Assembly: GCF_900168325.1 (NCBI RefSeq)
Contig: NZ_FVZE01000002.1
Location: forward strand, 744,001 to 808,000
DNA: 64,000 nt
Origin: Novosphingobium mathurense
Lineage (GTDB): Bacteria > Pseudomonadota > Alphaproteobacteria > Sphingomonadales > Sphingomonadaceae
Reading direction: 5' to 3'
Shown: positions 41,962-52,517 of the stretch, in pieces
Layout of the letters: each line of letters starts with the position of its first letter
Position numbering within the stretch: the stretch's first letter is position 1
Position numbers and translations under genes: made by a program
Notes under the pieces: model-generated
Database searches by the model: none
What the model saw: the letters and a program-made list of their open reading frames with translations, nothing else
What the model was told of the DNA's origin: nothing

Positions 41962-42567
41962 ATGCGCCCCCAGGATCGCAGACTTGGCAAAAGGCCCCAC
42001 CTGCTTCTTTCGGGAATCGTTCTGGGCACCCTGCTCGTGGCGGCGCCGGCTCAGGCGGGCCTGCCGCTCACGTCGGCGCAGGAAGCGAATGCCGGGCTCA
42101 TATCCGGCTATCAGGTTTCGACCGGCGACAAGCTGCGTATTACGGTGTTCGATGAGCCTACACTCACCGGCGACTATGAGGTGGGCGACGATGGCGCCGT
42201 GGCCTTTCCGCTCATCGACCCTGTCGATGTCAACGGGCTGACCACAAGTGAACTGGCCAATGCGATTTCCAACCGGTTGCAGAAAGGGGGCTATGTCCTC
42301 GTTCCCAAGGTAGCCGTCGAAGTGACCGAGCACCGGCCCTTCTACATCCTCGGCGAAGTGACCAAGCCGGGCGAATATCCCTATAGCGGGGAACTTACGC
42401 TCAATCAGGCGGTAGCGAAGGCGGGAGGCTTTACGGCGCGCGCCAACAAGCGCGTGATCAAGCTTCAGCGCCAGAGCGCGAAAGGCGCCACGCGAATCAA
42501 GCTGGACGGAACGCCGCTGAAGATTGCACCGGGAGACACCATCATCATCCAGGAATCGTTCTTCTGA
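41962..42567 (+). CDS. Polysaccharide export protein (Wza/GumB type)
   Basis: 201 residues. Signal peptide ends near residue 33 (APAQA-G); there is no lipobox cysteine, unlike E. coli Wza. The Poly_export domain begins at YQVSTGDKLRITVFDEPTLT, followed by one SLBB domain (RPFYILGEVTKPGEYPYSG) and a C-terminal GDTIIIQESFF. It is shorter than Wza and lacks the pore-forming C-terminal helix, as in many alphaproteobacterial homologues, so the separate beta-barrel protein may complete the exit channel. GAGGAG 8 nt upstream fixes ATG 41962. Confidence 0.93.
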   Translation: MRPQDRRLGKRPHLLLSGIVLGTLLVAAPAQAGLPLTSAQEANAGLISGYQVSTGDKLRITVFDEPTLTGDYEVGDDGAVAFPLIDPVDVNGLTTSELANAISNRLQKGGYVLVPKVAVEVTEHRPFYILGEVTKPGEYPYSGELTLNQAVAKAGGFTARANKRVIKLQRQSAKGATRIKLDGTPLKIAPGDTIIIQESFF

Positions 42568-42866
42568 TCACAAGTACCCGTTAACCGGGGGTTGCAAACT
42601 GATCCAAATCTGGACTCGTTTACTCCTTGTTCGGGTATACCCAGAAAGAGTTATATCGGCGTTAAACTAATGTAAAGGCGTCCTTTTAATTGGGGAATCT
42701 GACGCGCCTGTCCCATAATACGACTAAGCATGTTAGCTGATAGTTGATTCCTATATCAGGTTGCCGCATCGTCTCAGCATAAGAGAAATGGAGTCGCGCT
42801 TCCGATCGGTCCGGCATTCTGCTGGGCCGTGGTAATGCCCTGCGGGGTCAATCGGGGGGACTGCAC
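42568..42866. promoter_or_regulatory. AT-richer promoter region of the LuxR-type gene
   Basis: 299 bp with lower GC than its surroundings and several AT-rich runs, typical of regulatory DNA. It contains the perfect palindrome GGGTATACCC at 42633-42642, flanked by TCTGG on the left and CCAGA on the right, a possible binding site for a dimeric regulator such as the LuxR-type protein encoded next. Confidence 0.4.
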
Positions 42867-43532
42867 ATGTACAGGGACGTCTGTTTAGTAAGTGAATGCG
42901 AAATAACCAGGGAAGGCCTGGGTAATATCCTGAAGTCCGAGGGCTTCAACATCATCGGTTCCTACGGGGCCATAAAGGACCTCGAGAAGCAGGATTTCGG
43001 AGCCGAGTTCTTTTTCGTTCTCGATGGAATTGCCGCAGACGACCAGTCTGATGCGGTGCAGAAGTTGAAGGCGCGGTTCGATACCGTTCCCGTCGTCATC
43101 CTGTCGGAGCGATTCGACTTCAATACGATGCTGGAATGCTTCCAGTCCGGTGCACAGGGGTATATTGTGCGCTCGATGAAGGCATTGCCGCTGATGACAT
43201 CCTTGCGGCTCGCCGCCATGGGTGAACGCGTACTGCCGCCCGACCTTGTCGATGTGTTCGAGCAGCAGACATTCACGCCGATCCTGCGTACTGCGGAAAA
43301 GCCGGACGAGGAAGTCAACCGAGCGCGTCTTTCGCCGCGCGAACTCGATGTTCTGTGCTGCCTGATGGCAGGCTATTCGAACAAGGTCATCGCTCGCGAA
43401 CTCATGGTTTGCGAAGCGACGGTGAAGGTCCATGTGAAGGCCATCCTTCGCAAGCTCAACGTCCACAACCGGACGCAGGCTGCGATCTGGGCCAGCTCGC
43501 GCGGGCTGTCCGACATGGAACTGCATGCCTGA
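42867..43532 (+). CDS. LuxR/NarL-type response regulator with atypical receiver
   Basis: 221 residues. The C-terminal HTH is standard (LSPRELDVLCCLMAGYSNK, then KVHVKAILRKLNVHNRTQAA). The receiver-like N-terminus keeps one candidate phospho-acceptor (D53 in FVLDG) and S80. The acidic pair is replaced by S9/E10/C11 (CLVSECEITREG) and the conserved Lys by R102. It may therefore work without phosphorylation or with altered control. Location beside wza suggests control of the polysaccharide locus; no histidine kinase gene is near. A good terminator follows. Confidence 0.88.
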   Translation: MYRDVCLVSECEITREGLGNILKSEGFNIIGSYGAIKDLEKQDFGAEFFFVLDGIAADDQSDAVQKLKARFDTVPVVILSERFDFNTMLECFQSGAQGYIVRSMKALPLMTSLRLAAMGERVLPPDLVDVFEQQTFTPILRTAEKPDEEVNRARLSPRELDVLCCLMAGYSNKVIARELMVCEATVKVHVKAILRKLNVHNRTQAAIWASSRGLSDMELHA

Positions 43533-43579
43533 GGACAGGTCCGGGCGCGTCTTGGGCGGCCCGTCACCGGCTCTTGAAT

Positions 43580-43606
43580 AGGCGGGCCATACCCGGCCCG
43601 CCTTTT
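43580..43606 (+). terminator. Intrinsic terminator after the LuxR-type gene
   Basis: Nine-bp perfect stem (43580-43588 with 43595-43603), six-nt loop, ending in TTTT. Lies between the converging LuxR-type and SleB-type genes. Confidence 0.85.
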
Positions 43607-43697
43607 CCTGTTCAGGGCAGGCGTATATTCGTGAGAAGGCGCGCCGGGCTGCAGGATATCTCGATTATTGCGAAAAAGCCTTGGACAGCGCCGGTGT

Positions 43698-44888
43698 TCA
43701 GCGGTTGCGCATGAGCTGATCGAGCGACTTTCGATCCTTCGGCAGGCACTGATCCTCACTGGGCCTGGCAGTTCGGTCGCAATCCCACAGGATCACTTCC
43801 ATTCCCGACGCGCGATCGCGCACGAAGAGAAACAGCGGTCGCTCCATCTGCGCCGGCACGAGGTTCGTGTTGCGGCTCAGTTCGAGGCCTTGCCCGTATC
43901 CCATGACCGTGCAGGCCGGCTTTTTCAGGCACTGGCTCAGGGCGGTTACGGCCCAGGGGCTACTCGGCGAGTTCGGGTCAAGCCCGATCAACTGGGCCTG
44001 GCTGACGCCGACGGGGATGACCGGGGCGCTCGCTGCCGCATCGAGCGTAGCCATTTGCGGAGCGAGAAGCGCGGTGGCTTCACCCTGCGTTTCCGGCCGT
44101 GGCCGGCCTTGCGCCAGTTCGGCTTCATTCGCCTCGGCGCCCGCATTCCGGTTTCGGGCAAGATGGCCCTGGCCGCCCGGCCAGCGGTAGAAGATATGGG
44201 CACCGATCTGGCTGACCTGCTGCAGGGCGCCGCTCCACCAGGGCGAGACGTAGTCCGCATGGTAGTGTGTGGCCTGGCCAACGGTATCGTCGACCGAGCC
44301 GGTCAGGGCTTTTTCCGCCAGCTTCTGGGCCAGTGACCATTGCTGCGCCGACGGGAAGCGGCGCTGCATCGATCCGTCGCAGGTGAACGTGAATTGGCAT
44401 CCGGTGGTGCGTTCGCTGCCTTCGAACACGACGCCGCATACGGAGCTGGGAAAGGTGGGATGGCGGACGCGGTTGAGCACGACCTGCATCACCGACCTTT
44501 GTCCCTCTGGATCGTTTCCGGCCTCGTACCAGGCAGCGGCGGCAAGGCAATTGACCGCACGTTCGCGGTCGTCGGTCGTTCCCTTGTAGAAGAACGGCGC
44601 CGCGCTGCGGGGCTTGGCATAAGTCACGGTCAGCATGGCCGGTTGTTGCGGCATGTGGCCCCAGTCTGCCACGGTCGGCGCGGCTTGGACCATCTTTACG
44701 GGCCTGGCCGATGCCGGGGCAACGGTATCGCCGAGCCGCGGTATCGCCTCGTGGCGCGCCGGTGCCGGGCTGGCGCTGTGGGCCAGCATCATCACCATCA
44801 CGAAAACGGGAACGACCCCCGCGACCGCATACTTCGTTTCGCGGTCGACGAGCATCTGCTTCACGTGTTTGGCCGGCGTTGCCGCCAT
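43698..44888 (-). CDS. Cell wall hydrolase, SleB family
   Basis: 396 residues from ATG 44888 (a GTG at 44927 and an ATG at 44855 are alternatives; none has a strong ribosome site). One membrane helix near 24-40 anchors the protein with the enzyme in the periplasm. The SleB domain spans about 100-230: NCLAAAAWYEAGNDPEGQRS with the catalytic Glu, VMQVVLNRVRHPTFPSSVCG and THYHADYVSPWW. Family members are lytic transglycosylases or amidases acting on peptidoglycan. The C-terminal 150 residues are not recognised and contain two Cys pairs. It converges on the LuxR-type gene. Confidence 0.87.
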   Translation of the reverse strand: MAATPAKHVKQMLVDRETKYAVAGVVPVFVMVMMLAHSASPAPARHEAIPRLGDTVAPASARPVKMVQAAPTVADWGHMPQQPAMLTVTYAKPRSAAPFFYKGTTDDRERAVNCLAAAAWYEAGNDPEGQRSVMQVVLNRVRHPTFPSSVCGVVFEGSERTTGCQFTFTCDGSMQRRFPSAQQWSLAQKLAEKALTGSVDDTVGQATHYHADYVSPWWSGALQQVSQIGAHIFYRWPGGQGHLARNRNAGAEANEAELAQGRPRPETQGEATALLAPQMATLDAAASAPVIPVGVSQAQLIGLDPNSPSSPWAVTALSQCLKKPACTVMGYGQGLELSRNTNLVPAQMERPLFLFVRDRASGMEVILWDCDRTARPSEDQCLPKDRKSLDQLMRNR

Positions 44889-45170
44889 GCGCGAACGGGC
44901 GAGACCTGGGGGGGCGGTGAACTTCACGGGAGGGAGGATGCGGTTGATCGGATTGGCTTGCCAGCGAGCTTTTGGAGTAGGCAGCGGAGCGTTCGAAGTA
45001 GTGGGCGATAAGTGCCGCAGGACTGGGGATAGTTCCTTGGGTATGCCCCTTTATTCCGCGTCGCGGGCCTAGCTCGTGAAGCAGGTCATGGCCGGATTCG
45101 GTAGCCTCTACGCGAAAGGGGTACGGGCACCGGCCGCCGTTAAGCCAATACGGTCGGCCCCAACGAAAGC

Positions 45171-46544
45171 CTATGACTTCAGAAGCTTCTGTGCGGCCGT
45201 ACAGAGCAGCTTTTCGTCGTTCGGCACTTCGCCGAGCAGCGCAATGGTGCCGTCGGGCATGCGGCGAGCGATCACCAGTGCAAACTCCTCGCCTTCCGGT
45301 GTAATCGCTTGGGCGGGCACTGCGGGAAGCGCCCGCAGCTTGCTTTCGATCTTTTCCAGTTTCGACTGGCGCGGGGCCCCGACCTTGCGCTTGCGCGCGC
45401 GTTCCGTCTTGACGATCCCCTTGAGCCCGCCCTCGTAGGCGAGCAGGTAATCGACGAAGCCGCCGGCCGTCACGCCCTTGCGCCGGCCATGAGCCAGTGC
45501 CGTTGCATATTCGGCGAGGCGCGAGCGGTCGTAATGGCTGCCGAATACCAGCTTGACGATCGGCGTCATCGGCGCGCGTGCCTGCATCGTCAGGCCCGCT
45601 TCCATCACCATGCGCTCCAGCCTGTCCGGCGCGTCAAGAGCGTAGAGGGAAAAGTCGTAGGCGGCACCGATCGCCTTGTAGAGCGCGACATGCGAACGTT
45701 CTTCGCTCGAACTGGCCGCTTCGACCTGTTGCCGCGCCTCTTCGAGCGACATCAGGAACTCGTCGTAGTTGATCAGCAGGCTTTCGTCTGCCGATGGCGC
45801 TTCGAACGTCTCGGTCAGGAGGAGCGGTTCTTCCTCTTGGAGCGTGCCTGAGCCAGCTTCGTCCTTGGTCGGGATCTCGGCACTGATCGGCAGGAGATAG
45901 GGCTTCATCGTCGCTTCGGAGGGGCGGGTCGGCTGCGCTTTGGCAATCTGGTCGCGATCCCCGGAGACGCATACGAAAAGCACCGGTGGCTGCTGCGGGG
46001 CCTTGGCCAGGCGCGGCATCTCTTCCGGATTGAACTCTTGCTCGAGCAGGAGTTCGCCGAGCTCCTCGGCCTGTTCGAGCGGCTGCATGGGCTGGTCGAG
46101 ATTAAACATGACGTCGACCAGAAATGTCCCGCGCTCGCGCCCGAGAAAGGGCAGGGCCAGTCCCCGACATTCCCTCGTCATGCCATTGCTGTCCGTCACG
46201 CATTCCCTGAACTCCGTCGCATCGGCTTCTTCGACAGCCTGCTGCGAAATACGATGCAGCAGCACGACTATCGGGTTCTCGATCGGGAGGTTCGGCCAGG
46301 GATCGCCGGAGATCTCCGCCAATTGTGGCGCCAGATCTTCGCCAAGATAGGAGATCGTCGGCAAGGTGACTTCCGGATCCCATGCCACCTGCACGCAGTT
46401 GGGCGTGAACAGGCGGGTTTCCTCGATCGCGCTGTGTGCGATCGAGGGCAACTCGTCATCTTCGCGAAGGGCCTCCCAGCGGGCGTAGGCCAACGCGGCT
46501 ACCTTGTTGAACCGTTCCCCGGCACCTTCGTCCTGACCATCCAT
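45171..46544 (-). CDS. Unrecognised acidic protein
   Basis: 457 residues. ATG 46544 is chosen because GAGGAG (46551-46556) lies 6 nt upstream; ATG 46547 directly before it is possible. The N-terminal half looks like a globular alpha/beta domain (PIENPIVVLLHRIS, then RGTFLVDVMFNLDQPM); a Glu/Pro-rich linker follows near 245-275. The C-terminal part is helical and ends in a Lys/Arg-rich stretch (RARKRKVGAPRQSKLEKIES). No signal peptide or membrane helix. No catalytic motif could be named. It has a 345-bp upstream region with two palindromes, so it is probably regulated on its own. Confidence 0.75.
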   Translation of the reverse strand: MDGQDEGAGERFNKVAALAYARWEALREDDELPSIAHSAIEETRLFTPNCVQVAWDPEVTLPTISYLGEDLAPQLAEISGDPWPNLPIENPIVVLLHRISQQAVEEADATEFRECVTDSNGMTRECRGLALPFLGRERGTFLVDVMFNLDQPMQPLEQAEELGELLLEQEFNPEEMPRLAKAPQQPPVLFVCVSGDRDQIAKAQPTRPSEATMKPYLLPISAEIPTKDEAGSGTLQEEEPLLLTETFEAPSADESLLINYDEFLMSLEEARQQVEAASSSEERSHVALYKAIGAAYDFSLYALDAPDRLERMVMEAGLTMQARAPMTPIVKLVFGSHYDRSRLAEYATALAHGRRKGVTAGGFVDYLLAYEGGLKGIVKTERARKRKVGAPRQSKLEKIESKLRALPAVPAQAITPEGEEFALVIARRMPDGTIALLGEVPNDEKLLCTAAQKLLKS

Positions 46545-46680
46545 CATTGCCTCCTCGTCGAGCGGCCCCTGCGCTCGCCAGTCTGACAGTTCAGAAGGAT
46601 AGACCATGCAAATGACCCTCGGCGCCGGGAGACTGTCGCACTGGTAGGATTCGTACTCCCCCGATGCCGCTATGGTCTCA

Positions 46681-46719
46681 TTGTGATCACAAGGGCACAA
46701 GTAAGCCCTCGGGCTTACT
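46681..46719. promoter_or_regulatory. Two adjacent palindromes upstream of the unrecognised gene
   Basis: TTGTGATCACAA (46681-46692) is a perfect 12-bp palindrome. Eight bases later AGTAAGCCC (46700-46708) and GGGCTTACT (46711-46719) form a 9-bp inverted repeat with a 2-base centre. They lie 137-175 bp upstream of ATG 46544 in a noncoding stretch that otherwise shows nothing. The first resembles CRP/FNR-family half sites but without the usual spacer. Confidence 0.45.
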
Positions 46720-46833
46720 CCAAAGGGCGAAGAATCGGGCTTTGGGAACCCAGGAATAGCGGTTGTCCTGGCTTGCTCAGCCGGTTGTCGGGGCCAGGTA
46801 ATTGGTTCGAGATCTTGCTTTGGATCCAAGCTC

Positions 46834-46861
46834 GGCGGCGGCAGGAGGGAATACCGCCGCC
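46834..46861 (-). terminator. GC-rich stem-loop after katG
   Basis: Eight-bp stem (46834-46841 with 46854-46861) 30 nt beyond the katG stop. No U-run, so only a possible terminator. Confidence 0.4.
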
Positions 46862-46890
46862 GCCTCGCCCGGTCGCGACCCGCAGAGCGC

Positions 46891-49107
<2,217 letters not shown>

Positions 49108-49292
49108 GAGTATCCCCTCCGTTTGCAGACTTTTTCGCTGGGAGGACACCTGGTTAGCGAGATGCGGTCAGGCCGGAAAACAGATCAAACTGCTCAGAGT
49201 GATCGGGTTTTTCGATAGATAAACGAAATCAGTCGGTTATCCGAATGGCGCTTTGTGCGTTATTGCACTTTATTGCAGATTTCGTAGTGCGG

Positions 49293-49327
49293 CATTGCTG
49301 CGCCGCTTGTGGGCGGGCGCAGCAATG
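49293..49327 (-). terminator. Stem-loop after the IclR gene
   Basis: Perfect 11-bp stem (49293-49303 with 49317-49327), 13-nt loop, 28 nt past the IclR stop and upstream of katG. No U-run. It probably ends the iclR transcript; the remaining 185 bp up to katG ATG hold the katG promoter, with no clear OxyR site. Confidence 0.5.
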
Positions 49328-49355
49328 TGCTTAAATTTGCGTATTGATGCCGTAT

Positions 49356-50231
49356 TCAGGCTTCGAGGTTTGCCCCGGTGAGTTCCTTGCCAATCGTCTG
49401 GGCGCAGGTCCGCAACTTCGGCAGAAGTTCGCGTATGGCGTCGCGCATGTCGATCGTCGTGGCGAAGAAGGCAACGGACAGGCAACCCTTGATTTGCCTG
49501 CCGACAAGAAGCGGTACGGCAATCGATGAGGTCTTGCCGGGGTTGAGGGTGAAGCGGTTGTAGCCGCGTGCCGCATAACCGCTGCTGTGCACGGTATCGA
49601 TCAGCCCCCCTTCGCGCAGGAGCTGAAGCAGATTGTGCGTCTCGTCGTCCCCGAAACGGTCGAGGTTATCGAGAATGGTATCGCGTTCTTCTGCCGGACA
49701 GAAAGCGAGGTGGACCAGTCCCGCCGCGCAGTCGAGGAGCGGCATCGTGTAGCCGGGATGATAGTCGTTGTAGGTCAGCGAGGTCAGCGAATGGGTTGAA
49801 TCGCGCAGGACCATGTTGCTCCCGACATGGGTCGAAAGGGAAATGGGCCAGCCGATCTCATGCGTCAGTTGGGCGATATGCGGGCGTACGGTCCGGACGA
49901 GCTCTCCATGGGCCTGGAAACCGTGGGAAAGTGTCTGGACAAGCGCGGTCGGCCGATAATGCTTGCGGCCTTCCTCTCGTTCAAGCAGCCCTTCATGCAA
50001 CAAGGTCTGCACAATCCGGCAGGCCGTGGGATAGGGAACCCGCGAGGCTTGCGAGATTTCCATCATGTTCAGCGAACCCGCGCGGTTGATCGCCTGGAGG
50101 ACACTGATTGCGCGGCTGATGGCCCGGATGGGGATGCCGCGACCGCTTGTTGCGTTGTCTTCGGCGTCGTTGGCAGTCTCTGGAATTTCGTACGATCTGC
50201 GATTGAGCGGGATAATCGCGGATGAAGCCAT
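49356..50231 (-). CDS. IclR family transcriptional regulator
   Basis: 291 residues from ATG 50231. Winged-helix HTH near 45-105 (AISRAISVLQAINRAGSLNM, then VPYPTACRIVQTLLHEGLLE), effector domain after 120 ending with VPLLVGRQIKGCLSVAFFAT. The 40-residue N-terminal extension before the HTH is longer than usual. Divergent from the isochorismatase-fold gene, which it likely controls together with the transporter. A tract of seven 7-bp repeats begins 30 bp upstream of the ATG; the frame continues open through it to a TTG at 50318, which would add 29 residues of Ser/Leu/Pro repeats. Confidence 0.9.
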   Translation of the reverse strand: MASSAIIPLNRRSYEIPETANDAEDNATSGRGIPIRAISRAISVLQAINRAGSLNMMEISQASRVPYPTACRIVQTLLHEGLLEREEGRKHYRPTALVQTLSHGFQAHGELVRTVRPHIAQLTHEIGWPISLSTHVGSNMVLRDSTHSLTSLTYNDYHPGYTMPLLDCAAGLVHLAFCPAEERDTILDNLDRFGDDETHNLLQLLREGGLIDTVHSSGYAARGYNRFTLNPGKTSSIAVPLLVGRQIKGCLSVAFFATTIDMRDAIRELLPKLRTCAQTIGKELTGANLEA

Positions 50232-50260
50232 GCGCTGATGTTCCGTTTGTTTGCGGTTGG

Positions 50261-50309
50261 GAGAGGAGAGAGGAGAGAGGAGAGAGGAGAGAGGAGAGAG
50301 GAGAGAGGA
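50261..50309. repeat. Seven tandem copies of a 7-bp unit (GAGAGGA)
   Basis: GAGAGGA repeats exactly seven times over 49 bp with no mismatch, inside a 52-base purine-only run (50259-50310). The unit is not a multiple of three. It lies between the divergent IclR and hydrolase genes, 30 bp from the IclR ATG. Such tracts change copy number by slipped-strand mispairing. Confidence 0.95.
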
Positions 50310-50617
50310 GTTCACCAATGCTACAAATCTTACACACTGGTGACAAATTTTTTGACTTCACACCTTTCAGGTTCCGTCGGGAGGCTCGAGGTCGGCTTGA
50401 ACTGACCCGCCATGCGATCAGGTTTCCTGCCGGTTTGCCGAGGTGCCTCCGATGGACGATGCCCGCGGCCTGCAACCGCTCGTCACGCGTGCGCCGGGTC
50501 AGCCGGACGGTCATTTTTCGGTCCATTCCAGCGCGGGCTTGCGTGAGGAGACCGGAGTGCTTCATGATCTCAACGGACTGACCGGCGCGCAGACGCTGCC
50601 GGCTCAAGGGGCAAAAT
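50310..50617. other. Intergenic region before the hydrolase gene
   Basis: 308 bp. The part next to the repeat (50310-50370) is AT-rich and may hold promoters for both directions; the remainder has normal GC. No convincing small gene or hairpin was found. Confidence 0.35.
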
Positions 50618-51256
50618 ATGGCTGCTGAAAAATCCGATCTCGACAACGACTACGCAGGTGCAGGGTTCGGCGGTGGCCTGGAGTCCGGCAAGCGGCCGGC
50701 CCTGCTGCTCGTCGACATGGTCATGGCCTATCTCGATCCGGAATCGCCGCTCTATGCACGGGGTGAGGCAGCGTTGGCGCAGGCGGTGCGCCTGGCCGAA
50801 GCCGCGCGCAAGGCCGGGGTGCCGGTAATCCTGACCAATGTCGAATATGTCGATGGCAAGGAAGGCGGGATGTTCTTCCGCAAGGTGCCGGGCCTGCGCA
50901 ACTTCATGGCCGGCTCGCCGCTGGGCGCCTTCCCCGAGGAACTGACGCCGAAGCCGGGCGACCGCGTGCTCACCAAGTTCTATCCTTCTGCATTCTTCGG
51001 CACCGCACTGGCGCCGATGCTGGTCGCGGAAGGCATCGATACCCTGCTGATCGGTGGCTATTCGACTTCCGGCTGCGTGAGGGCCAGCGCGCTCGATGCG
51101 CTGTGCCACGGGTTCGTGCCGCTCGTCGTTGCCGATGCCTGCGCCGACCGCGATCCGCGCCCGCACGACGGCAACCTGTTCGATATCCGTGCCAAGATCG
51201 GTGAGGTCATCGACGCCGAGGCGGCGCTGGACGTCATTCGCGCCACATCGGCCTGA
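50618..51256 (+). CDS. Isochorismatase-fold cysteine hydrolase (N-carbamoylsarcosine amidase-like)
   Basis: 212 residues. The catalytic triad is visible as D33 (LLLVDMVMAYLD), K120 (VLTKFYPSAFFGT) and C153 (GGYSTSGCVRASALDA). These motifs and the length match amidases of the N-carbamoylsarcosine/maleamate type rather than isochorismatase or nicotinamidase. It hydrolyses an amide or carbamoyl group, probably in a nitrogenous-compound degradation pathway. Divergent from an IclR regulator and followed by an SBF-type transporter. Confidence 0.88.
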   Translation: MAAEKSDLDNDYAGAGFGGGLESGKRPALLLVDMVMAYLDPESPLYARGEAALAQAVRLAEAARKAGVPVILTNVEYVDGKEGGMFFRKVPGLRNFMAGSPLGAFPEELTPKPGDRVLTKFYPSAFFGTALAPMLVAEGIDTLLIGGYSTSGCVRASALDALCHGFVPLVVADACADRDPRPHDGNLFDIRAKIGEVIDAEAALDVIRATSA

Positions 51257-51539
51257 AGCGACTTCCCAACGTCTGGAAAGCTGTTCGGGCGCTGCGCGGC
51301 AAGTTGTCGTAACCGCGCCGCTCCAAGCCTGCCGGGACAGCAACCAAACGCAGGTGCAAAAGGTTTGGCACGGGACGTGTCCCGCTCCCATTCTCGGCAG
51401 CCGGCCCCCGGTGGCGACCGGCAGCTCATCCTGCTTGCCGGTCTCCGCCTGAGCGTGGGCAACCGGACACAGTTTCAAGAAAAAGTACCGTCGCCTGCCT
51501 CAGAATCTCGTGCTAGGCGCGCGCCGGACAGGATATCCG

Positions 51540-52517
51540 ATGAACCGATTGCTCGCCCGCCTCAATATCGACCCCTACCTGCTGCTGCTGGTTTCGACCG
51601 TTGCGCTCGCCTCGGTCCTGCCTGCGCGCGGGGTCTTCGCGGACATCGCGGGAGGAGTGGCCGATGCCGGCATCGCGCTGTTGTTCTTCCTGCACGGAGC
51701 CAAGCTCTCGCGGCAGGCGATCATGGACGGCGCGCGGGCGTGGAAGCTGCACGTGTCGGTGGCATCGCTCACCTTCGTGCTGTTTCCGCTCATCGGCCTC
51801 TCGGTTTCGGCCATTCCCGGGCTGGACCCGGCACTGGCCACCGGCGTGCTGTTCCTGACGCTGCTTCCGTCGACGGTGCAGTCCTCGATCGCCTTCACCG
51901 CGATTGCCGGGGGCAATGTCGCTGCGGCGGTCTGCAGTGCCTCTTTCTCCAACCTCGCCGGTATCTTCCTGACGCCGCTGCTGACCGCGCTGCTGATTAC
52001 GGGCAAGCAGGGCGGTTTCTCGAGCGATCCGGCGATCACAATTGCCGTGCAACTGCTGCTGCCGTTCCTTGCCGGCCATTTCCTGCGCCCTTGGATCGGC
52101 GAGTTCGTGGCGCGGCACAAGAAAGTGTTGGGCTACACCGACCGCGGCTCGATCCTGCTGGTGGTCTATACCGCTTTCGGCGCGGCCGTGATCGACGGGC
52201 TGTGGAGCCGCGTGACCATTGGCGAACTGGCGCTGATCGCGGGCATATCGATTGCCATCCTCGCCATCGTGCTGCTGGCCGCGAACATGCTCGGGCGGGT
52301 GATGCGCTTTTCGCGAGAGGATCTCATCGTCCTCGTCTTCTGCGGTTCGAAGAAGAGCCTTGCGACCGGGGTGCCTTTGGCAGGCGTGTTGTTCACACAG
52401 GCGCAGGTCGGCGCGATCATCCTGCCGCTGATGTTCTTTCACCAGATCCAGTTGATGGTCTGCGCCATCCTCGCGCGCCGCTATGCCGCGCAGGTTACTC
52501 GCGAGGCCATGGCCTAG
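51540..52517 (+). CDS. Bile acid:sodium symporter-like transporter (SBF_like)
   Basis: 325 residues with about 10 hydrophobic helices. Features of the SBF-like (PF13593-type) branch: FLHGAKLSRQAIMDG near residue 50, LPSTVQSSIAFTAIAGGNVA, and FCGSKKSLATGVPLAGVLF. Substrate is not predictable; organic acids are carried by many members. The start ATG 51540 is preceded by AGGAT; an ATG 10 codons upstream is possible. A 283-bp gap separates it from the hydrolase gene. Its stop overlaps the convergent ApbE gene by 4 nt. Confidence 0.88.
   Translation: MNRLLARLNIDPYLLLLVSTVALASVLPARGVFADIAGGVADAGIALLFFLHGAKLSRQAIMDGARAWKLHVSVASLTFVLFPLIGLSVSAIPGLDPALATGVLFLTLLPSTVQSSIAFTAIAGGNVAAAVCSASFSNLAGIFLTPLLTALLITGKQGGFSSDPAITIAVQLLLPFLAGHFLRPWIGEFVARHKKVLGYTDRGSILLVVYTAFGAAVIDGLWSRVTIGELALIAGISIAILAIVLLAANMLGRVMRFSREDLIVLVFCGSKKSLATGVPLAGVLFTQAQVGAIILPLMFFHQIQLMVCAILARRYAAQVTREAMA

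Noticed and set aside
49160..49290. OxyR site upstream of katG
   Set aside because: Only a partial ATAG/CTAT-like match is visible; spacing and symmetry are not convincing.
50222..50581. 119-codon plus-strand frame through the 7-bp repeats
   Set aside because: Its GERREER-type repeats come from the tandem tract; no ribosome site and no conserved segment.
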